Of a DNA stretch of 6,902 nt, positions 1 through 4,419 are shown piece after piece; positions within the stretch are counted from its first letter, which is position 1; each line of letters opens with the position of its first letter. The stretch covers positions 1 through 6,902 of the forward strand of contig DAHXMP010000167.1 of assembly GCA_027371665.1 (NCBI GenBank). The letters are read 5' to 3'. Origin of the DNA: Bacteroidota bacterium. GTDB lineage: Bacteria; Bacteroidota; Ignavibacteria; Kapaibacteriales; UBA2268. The notes beneath the pieces are model-generated. The model saw only the letters and a list, made by a program, of their open reading frames with translations, had not been told where the DNA came from and did no database searches. A program made the translations under genes and the position numbers.

Positions 1-100
1 CTATTTATTTAAGTCTGTTATATAAAACAACTGCTAACCCTAAAGCTATTAACCATCCTATAGCTTTGTTTATTCTTATAATATCTTCATCAGTATTTGC
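1..100. repeat. Left arm of 100-base exact inverted repeat
   Basis: Every base of 1-100 is the reverse complement of 802-901; the match stops at 101/801. The copied piece is the last 32 codons of the 110-residue membrane protein at 565-897 (the C-terminal membrane helix) plus its stop and a few bases. Read on the minus strand, the copy stays in frame with codons back to an in-frame TGA at 155-157, but has no convincing start, so it is a gene fragment and not a second gene. The arm reaches the first base of the window, so its true length is unknown. It may be a fold-back artefact at a contig end or a real inverted partial duplication. No other gene is seen in 1-140. Confidence 0.97.
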
Positions 101-140
101 TAATTTTGACAAAAATTGACTAAATTTTAATAGGGCAAAA

Positions 141-572
141 ATGAAAAGAGATAGTCAAAAAATAAGAAAAATATTTATAATGATTGTGCTTTTTATCATC
201 TCTGGCACTAATTTTTTATTTTCATCAGATTCAAAAATAATTCCAAATGATTCTAATTTTCAACATTATAATTTTGCTTTAGATTCTCTTAAACAAAGCA
301 TTAATAATCTAACTTGTCTCTATCAAACACGATTTTCTGATTTTTTGATATGGATGTCAATATTAACTATTTTCATTATTGCAATGGTTACCGCAGGTTT
401 TTTTAGTTCAAGAGGTATTGCAAGAGATATAGCCTCGAAAGAATTATCAGAATTTAAAGATATAAAAGAAAATCTCAGAATACAATTCGCTTCAAATATT
501 AAAAGTCTTGAAGCATTGAAAGGTTTATCAGATGAAGCATTAAATTTAACCAAAGAGAATAAAAATGAATAA
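141..572 (+). CDS. Small membrane protein of unknown function, two hydrophobic segments
   Basis: A 143-residue protein that I do not recognise. Residues 1-10 are basic and are followed by a hydrophobic stretch at about 11-28, which would act as a signal peptide or first membrane helix. Residues about 31-66 are polar and probably outside the cytoplasm. A second strong membrane helix spans about 68-88, followed by SSRG and a charged, helix-rich tail (about 92-143) that could form a coiled coil in the cytoplasm. The ATG at 141 is preceded by a weak AGGG at 132-135. The stop overlaps the start of the next gene by eight bases (ATGAATAA), so the two are probably translated together and may act as a pair. 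The gene lies entirely between the two arms of the left inverted repeat. Nothing in it points to an enzyme; an accessory membrane complex is a guess from size and layout only. Confidence 0.7.
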   Translation: MKRDSQKIRKIFIMIVLFIISGTNFLFSSDSKIIPNDSNFQHYNFALDSLKQSINNLTCLYQTRFSDFLIWMSILTIFIIAMVTAGFFSSRGIARDIASKELSEFKDIKENLRIQFASNIKSLEALKGLSDEALNLTKENKNE

Positions 573-897
573 CATTTTAGATTTTTTAAATATAAAAGAT
601 AGAGTTACCGCTCCAAATAATGTTGTTGATGAAATAAGTCAATTAAGTGAAAAATTATTATATGAGACTGCTACTGTAGAAGACTATGAAAAATATATAA
701 AATTACTTCAAGAAGGAGGATTTACAAAACAACATATAGACGAGGGATTGAAAAAGCATAAAATATCAAATTGGAGTAAATTTTTATTAGAAGCAAAACT
801 TGCAAATACTGATGAAGATATTATAAGAATAAACAAAGCTATAGGATGGTTAATAGCTTTAGGGTTAGCAGTTGTTTTATATAACAGACTTAAATAA
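565..897 (+). CDS. Small tail-anchored protein of unknown function
   Basis: A 110-residue protein that I do not recognise. Residues 1-90 are soluble, charged and mostly helical in character. They contain the stretch ATVEDYEKYIKLLQEGG and a lysine-rich segment near 61-72. One membrane helix at about 92-107 (IGWLIALGLAVVLY) is followed by NRLK and the stop, which is the layout of a tail-anchored inner-membrane protein. It starts inside the end of the 143-residue membrane gene, with a weak AAAGAGA upstream, so the two form an operon of small membrane proteins. Codons 80-110 and the stop lie in the right arm of the 100-base inverted repeat. The transposase gene ends only 14 bases beyond its stop in the opposite direction, so these two genes could be neighbours or passengers of the insertion sequence. 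No enzymatic motif is visible. Confidence 0.68.
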   Translation: MNNILDFLNIKDRVTAPNNVVDEISQLSEKLLYETATVEDYEKYIKLLQEGGFTKQHIDEGLKKHKISNWSKFLLEAKLANTDEDIIRINKAIGWLIALGLAVVLYNRLK

Positions 898-901
898 ATA
901 G
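802..901. repeat. Right arm of 100-base exact inverted repeat
   Basis: Exact reverse complement of 1-100. This is the functional-looking copy, because it completes the open reading frame of the 110-residue protein. The loop between the arms is 701 bases (101-801) and holds the first small membrane gene and most of the second. Confidence 0.97.
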
Positions 902-1900
902 TAGTATTAAATTATTTCTTTCTTCTCTTATACACAATCTTTTTAACATCGCCTTTAGGCTTGTAATTCACAAGACATTTGTCATCACCAACGGCATTTT
1001 GTATTGTCCGTGAAAAGCCTATATCAGTCTTGCCACGTTTATTATATTTGTAGCTGTACTCTGCGAGATAGAACGGTAGATATTTTTTAGATATTGCCCT
1101 AAAATTTCCTTTGATTCCGTTCTTGAGCAAGCTCCAAAAACCCTCGATTGTATTTGTGTGAATGTTACCACGTGCAAACTCTTTTTGATGATTAATTGTC
1201 AAGTGTGGAACTACTTCATCGAATTTTTGATATGATGAAAATTCATCAGTAATGAGAACCGCCCCATCCTGTTTAACGTACTGCCTGAACATAGCAAGCA
1301 AATTTCGTGTAGTTAATTTCTCAATTACTTTTGTTGATACAAGTCCGCTGTCTCTGGATACGATTCCGACAACGGGAACTTTACGAGTGCCTCTGCCACG
1401 TTTCGATTCAACCCTGCTTAATGTAGGGATATAATCAGGCAATTTGATTTTTGATTGTCGTTTGCGTGGACTGCCTCCCAAATATGCCTCATCCATTTCA
1501 ACGATACCTTCTAAAAATTCCGCCTGGTCTAACATTGCACAACGAACCTTCATTGCATTAAACCATGCCGTTGTTTGTGTAATATCTAAATTCCGAGCTA
1601 TCTCCCACGATGAAATACCCATTTTTGAATTAATCATCAAAGCAATAAGTTGAAACCAAACCGGCAATTCTAAATTTGTATTTTCAAAAATTGTGTCCAC
1701 GAGGACACTGAAAGATTTATCACAATTATTACATTGATAGCGGTATCCCCTTTTTCTTTTTGTGATTCTTTCCACTTCGTTACAATACGGGCAAATAGGG
1801 TGATTGTCCCAACGTACCTCTTCAAGATGTTTAAGGCATTTTTTCTGTGTATTGAATCTCTTTTGTAATTCACGAAAGTTCATAAAATTAACCTTTTATA
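902..1900 (-). mobile_element. IS1595-family insertion sequence, ends not resolved
   Basis: The element is inferred from its intact transposase; the limits given are minimal and approximate. I looked for matching terminal inverted repeats between the bases after the transposase stop (about 840-911) and the bases before its start (1884-1959), and found only loose AT-rich similarity, nothing I would call a pair of ends. No clear eight-base target duplication was seen either. Members of this family can carry passenger genes, so the real element could be longer and include one or both flanking small genes. Confidence 0.5.
912..1883 (-). CDS. IS1595-family (ISXO2-like) transposase
   Basis: A 323-residue DDE-type transposase that cuts and joins the ends of its own insertion sequence. 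Visible parts in order are: a zinc ribbon with C31-x2-C34 and C51-x2-C54; a helical region at about 75-120 containing a helix-turn-helix-like segment (SSWEIARNLDITQTTAW); and the ISXO2-like catalytic domain. In that domain D131 sits in VEMDEAYLGG, D213 in ITDEFSSY, and the third motif is HTNTIEGFWSLLK (N244, E247, K254), as expected for the DDN(E)K type of this family. The length fits an intact enzyme and there is no frameshift. The ATG at 1883 is preceded on its strand by AAAAGG with an eight-base gap. The basic C-terminus (KIVYKRRKK) may help bind DNA. Both neighbours read away from or towards it on the other strand, so it is transcribed alone. Confidence 0.95.
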   Translation of the reverse strand: MNFRELQKRFNTQKKCLKHLEEVRWDNHPICPYCNEVERITKRKRGYRYQCNNCDKSFSVLVDTIFENTNLELPVWFQLIALMINSKMGISSWEIARNLDITQTTAWFNAMKVRCAMLDQAEFLEGIVEMDEAYLGGSPRKRQSKIKLPDYIPTLSRVESKRGRGTRKVPVVGIVSRDSGLVSTKVIEKLTTRNLLAMFRQYVKQDGAVLITDEFSSYQKFDEVVPHLTINHQKEFARGNIHTNTIEGFWSLLKNGIKGNFRAISKKYLPFYLAEYSYKYNKRGKTDIGFSRTIQNAVGDDKCLVNYKPKGDVKKIVYKRRKK

Positions 1901-1947
1901 ATTTGACAGAATTTATTATTTTCGTAAGTTCAATTCATAATTTTCTC

Positions 1948-1954
1948 AAAGGAG
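1948..1954 (+). promoter_or_regulatory. Ribosome-binding site fixing the start at 1960
   Basis: AAAGGAG, five bases before the ATG at 1960. It is the best Shine-Dalgarno match at any gene start in the window. It shows that translation starts here and not at upstream in-frame ATGs, such as 1804, which lie inside the transposase gene on the other strand. Confidence 0.85.
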
Positions 1955-1959
1955 ACATC

Positions 1960-2460
1960 ATGGCAAAATTAGGTCTTTATGGTTTATCTGGTGTTAATTC
2001 GCCCTTACCTCATCAAATCGCTGTCAAAGAACTATTATGTTATATTGATAAAAAATTGAAAGACAATTATTCTCAATATGACGTTGTGTCCGAATCTGAT
2101 GTTCGTTCTTTAAATGAAAATGAACCATATTTTAATAAAAATTCAGATATTGTTATCTGGAAAAAATCAAAAGAACATATTGAAAAAATCACAGAACCAG
2201 TTATCATAATTGAAATAACAAATAAACCATTTCCCGCTAATTTATATGATACCAATAATTATGATATAAATAAGATTGAATCATATTTTCTTACTTTCCC
2301 TTCACTAAAAGAAAGTATTTTATATAATTATAGGGAAGCAGATACCAGTAAAAATACAATTCGATTTATAAGAGCTAAAAATAATGTTACACCATTTAGG
2401 GAACTCGGCACTCATAAAATTCAAAAATTTGGTATTATACTTCCAACATACCTTTTATAG
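1960..2460 (+). CDS. PD-(D/E)XK-like protein, possibly related to the Uma2 family
   Basis: A 166-residue protein, with the start chosen by the strong ribosome-binding site. The order of elements recalls the Uma2/DUF820 branch of the PD-(D/E)XK nuclease-like fold. An N-terminal helix near PHQIAVKELL (17-26) comes first. Next is a strand with an acidic residue (SDIVIW, D63), then a hydrophobic strand ending in an acidic and a basic residue (EPVIIIEITNK, E85 and K89). After these come a helix with a lysine (NKIESYF, about 104-110) and a final strand (ESILYNY, 118-124). D63, E85 and possibly K89 would be the metal-binding and catalytic residues. This is inferred from pattern, not from a close family match, and a non-enzymatic relative is possible. 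It sits next to the transposase, reads away from it, and converges with the 93-residue gene with a 26-base overlap of the coding ends. A nuclease next to an insertion sequence suggests accessory DNA but not a particular system. Confidence 0.6.
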   Translation: MAKLGLYGLSGVNSPLPHQIAVKELLCYIDKKLKDNYSQYDVVSESDVRSLNENEPYFNKNSDIVIWKKSKEHIEKITEPVIIIEITNKPFPANLYDTNNYDINKIESYFLTFPSLKESILYNYREADTSKNTIRFIRAKNNVTPFRELGTHKIQKFGIILPTYLL

Positions 2461-2716
2461 ATTTATCAAAAATTAAACCTTCAACATCTAATTGAAACCC
2501 TGAATAATCTGTCGGGGGATGAAATAAATGGTCATCATCAAAGCCGCAATGGACATTAAAATCTCCAATCAGTCCTTCGGAATCTTTTTTAGGATAATAT
2601 CGAATTTTAACAACGTTCCCATTTAATACAGCTAAAATTTCACCTTCAATGATTTCACCGTAATACTCACCAAATCCCCGTAATTTTACTTTCGGGAAAA
2701 TATTTTGTTCTGACAT
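2435..2716 (-). CDS. Hypothetical 93-residue protein, probably beta-rich
   Basis: I do not recognise this protein. It has no signal peptide or membrane segment and should be cytoplasmic. Alternating hydrophobic residues (for example GEYYGEIIEGEILAVLNGNVVKIRYYP, in two blocks at about 16-28 and 29-42) suggest a small beta-barrel or SH3-like fold. The acidic, histidine-containing middle (HCGFDDDHLFHPP, about 57-69) could bind a metal, but that is a guess. The start at 2716 is supported by AAGGTG at 2722-2727, five bases upstream on its strand, and by a promoter at 2807-2836. Its last 26 bases overlap the end of the convergent nuclease-like gene. It lies between that gene and a truncated Omp28 gene, so it may belong to the same inserted segment. 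Confidence 0.7.
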   Translation of the reverse strand: MSEQNIFPKVKLRGFGEYYGEIIEGEILAVLNGNVVKIRYYPKKDSEGLIGDFNVHCGFDDDHLFHPPTDYSGFQLDVEGLIFDKSIKGMLEV

Positions 2717-2806
2717 AATGACACCTTAAAAAATATTTTTAAAATTGACTTAAATTTCTTATATTTATTTTATTTTTGGCACGGATTTTATGTAACTATA
2801 TATAAT

Positions 2807-2836
2807 TTTATACGATTATTTAAACATCGCTGTCAA
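2807..2836 (-). promoter_or_regulatory. Sigma70-like promoter for the 93-residue gene
   Basis: On the minus strand there is TTGACA (2836-2831), an 18-base spacer, then TATAAA (2812-2807). The predicted start would be near 2800, leaving a leader of about 85 bases before the ATG at 2716. The leader includes an AT-only hairpin-capable palindrome at 2726-2742 next to the ribosome-binding site. The -35 box lies only a few bases from the premature stop of the Omp28 gene, so it sits at or near a breakpoint. The AT-rich background makes chance matches easy, but a perfect -35 box is less common. Confidence 0.55.
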
Positions 2837-2839
2837 GTT

Positions 2840-3322
2840 CTATATAGGTGCGTAATAAATTTCAACTTCAGTTGTAAGTACTCTTGTTGTGAAATCAACA
2901 GTTGATTTAACAGCAACGTTAACAGGTGAATTTTGTGCCATGATATTTGAAGCAACGTTTCCCCATAGATTTCTATCCATTGCCCATGGATTTGTACTTC
3001 TGTTTACCGAACCGGCAGGATAGCCTTGCACACCCGCGGCATTGTTTATTGAAGTTCCTTCGTTTGTACGAAGGTCAGGTTCCCCAGCTTGTGGTACTGC
3101 ATACCCACCGGCATGTATATTGACGAGAAATACTTTATCGGGATATGCTTCTGCCAATTCGTTTGCCATTCTATGTCCGTCCGGGCAATATCCGCAATGT
3201 ATTCCTGTAAACTCTTCGAGAATGACGTTTCTTTTTTCAACTTGGGTACTAACCCATTTCTGGGCATTTGATTGATATAGCATTAATGCTATACAAGCTA
3301 TTATAGTAAATAAATACTTCAT
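2840..3322 (-). pseudogene. Omp28-family thioredoxin-like secreted protein, C-terminally truncated
   Basis: A 160-residue open frame. The start at 3322 is chosen over 3352 because it gives a proper signal peptide (basic start, hydrophobic core, cleavage after SNA at about residue 20) and has AAGG upstream. The mature part has the thioredoxin-like motif FTGIHCGYCPDGH (C43, C46) and a later GVQGYPAGSVNR segment where a cis-proline loop is expected. This is the pattern of Omp28-related outer-membrane or secreted proteins. It may take part in disulfide exchange or be a surface protein. Members I know of continue well past this point, with further beta domain and often a C-terminal sorting domain. 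Here the frame ends in TAG straight after TEVEIYYAPI. The rest is not found to the left in this window, so the gene is either cut by an insertion or rearrangement, or decaying by nonsense mutation. It may still make a short secreted protein. Confidence 0.75.
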
Positions 3323-3582
3323 ATAATTAATCCTTAAAAAAAATAATAACACAAAAAAAATTATTGCTTAACAATCCTTCATTCAAATTAAAATAATACT
3401 ACTCTCGTTTACTTAATTGTAGAAATTCAAATTATTCAAATTGGATTGCGGTTTTCAGATGTATTTTTATTCTTTAAATATTCCTTTTTCATCAAAACTC
3501 AAAATATCATAATTAAATTACACAAAATTATTTAATAACAAAAGAAAAAAAATTGAAGATATTAATAAGGGATATTAATTTT
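3323..3582. other. Intergenic region upstream of the Omp28 gene
   Basis: This 260-base AT-rich gap lies between the Omp28 gene and the methyltransferase, which read the same way. It should hold the Omp28 promoter. On the minus strand a weak candidate is TTGAAT, 17 bases, TAATTT (roughly 3386 down to 3358). AAGG precedes the ATG at 3322. No RNA gene, riboswitch or repeat is seen, apart from the weak hairpin at 3561-3579. Confidence 0.4.
3561..3579 (-). terminator. Possible weak terminator after the methyltransferase gene
   Basis: ATTAATA and TATTAAT form a seven-pair stem around AGGGA, starting just after the stop of the methyltransferase. On the minus strand it is followed, after a few bases, by a run of T (complement of the A-run at about 3544-3552). 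The stem has no G-C pairs, so it would be weak, and in DNA this AT-rich it may be chance. Confidence 0.25.
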
Positions 3583-4419
3583 TTAATTATTTAATTTTTT
3601 TTTCAATATTATTAGGAAATGGTCACCCAAAGACTTAAAAAATGGGAGCTTGCTGAAAAAATTATCTAACTTAATTATAAAGTTAAACAATTGAGAATGC
3701 TTAAAAAAAAATAATTCTACCGGTTTAGCAGGGATAAGAAAAAGGGGCAGAGCTCTGTATTCGATAAGTTCAAAATTTTTTCCAAAATAACTGAAAAATT
3801 TCTTTGGTGTATAATAACGGCATTCAAACGAAAAAGGAGTACCGGCAACTTTTATTATTAATGGTTTTTTATTTATTCTTCTGAATGCAGTCTTAAATTT
3901 TAGAATCATTGAATATAAAATATTTTCTGCTATTGAAACTCGGTTCATAACAGATATTATCAAATATCCACCGGTTTTAATAAGTTGTTCAATATCCTGA
4001 GCAAAACTCTCTAAAGATTTAATACAGTTCAATCCCCCGAAAGATGAGTATACACCGTCGAAGACTTCGTTTATTGATGATATTCTTTCGATTGGCAAAC
4101 ATTCGAACCTGCAGGATTCAATAAGATTTTCAATTTCAGCTTTTTTAATTGATTTTTTAATCATTTCATTTGAAATATCAGTACCAAAAACTTTAATGCC
4201 GCATTTTGCAAGATGAATTGCTTCGTCTCCGGTACCACATCCTAATTCAAGAATTGACATTCCTTTCGAATAAAATTTTTTTAAATAACTAAGACTGACA
4301 TTTCGCATGTAAGAAAACACAATTCTTGATTCATTGTAATCATCATATTCATTTGAAAGAAAATCCCAGGAATGGGAAAGCTCTTTAATCGCAGGTGAAT
4401 CACCGTTTTCTGAAGCCAT
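3583..4419 (-). CDS. Class I SAM-dependent methyltransferase
   Basis: A 278-residue cytoplasmic methyltransferase, complete at both ends. The SAM-binding Rossmann fold is clear: motif I ILELGCGTGDEA (56-67), the acidic residue after strand 2 (FGTDIS, D81), and a strand GGYLIISVMNR (150-160). The N-terminal segment SHSWDFLSNEYDDY is typical of small-molecule or lipid methyltransferases. A longer C-terminal part (about 200-278) with RYYTPKKFFSYF and several hydrophobic, aromatic stretches, ending in GDHFLIILKK, probably forms the substrate pocket and suggests a hydrophobic or membrane-associated substrate. The ATG shares its first base region with the stop of the radical SAM gene (TAATG), so the two are translationally coupled and almost surely work in one pathway. 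The methyl acceptor (lipid, glycan lipid or other metabolite) cannot be told from sequence. Confidence 0.9.
   Translation of the reverse strand: MASENGDSPAIKELSHSWDFLSNEYDDYNESRIVFSYMRNVSLSYLKKFYSKGMSILELGCGTGDEAIHLAKCGIKVFGTDISNEMIKKSIKKAEIENLIESCRFECLPIERISSINEVFDGVYSSFGGLNCIKSLESFAQDIEQLIKTGGYLIISVMNRVSIAENILYSMILKFKTAFRRINKKPLIIKVAGTPFSFECRYYTPKKFFSYFGKNFELIEYRALPLFLIPAKPVELFFFKHSQLFNFIIKLDNFFSKLPFFKSLGDHFLIILKKKLNN

Noticed and set aside
1..163. Second gene on the minus strand encoding the same membrane tail
   Set aside because: The frame is closed by TGA at 155-157 and has no convincing start or ribosome-binding site; it is only a fragment.
713..719. Perfect AAGGAGG ribosome-binding-like motif
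   Set aside because: It lies inside the 110-residue gene (codons for QEGG), and no start codon follows at a useful distance.
101..801. Invertible DNA switch between the 100-base inverted arms
   Set aside because: There is no invertase gene or recombination site, the arm is simply a gene end, and a matching fold-back at the other edge makes an artefact likelier.
1901..1910. TTTGACAGAA, resembling TTTGACAAAA at 105-114, as paired element ends
   Set aside because: The two are in direct and not inverted orientation, are short, and fit random AT-rich sequence.
1804..1959. In-frame upstream ATG extending the nuclease-like gene to 218 residues
   Set aside because: The extension lies opposite the transposase N-terminus and has no protein-like character. 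The strong AAAGGAG at 1948-1954 fixes the start at 1960.
1960..2716. Toxin-antitoxin pair
   Set aside because: The genes converge and do not form an operon, and neither matches a toxin or antitoxin family I know.
3323..3352. Upstream ATG for the Omp28 gene
   Set aside because: It adds ten residues before a perfectly good signal peptide; the ATG at 3322 has its own AAGG.
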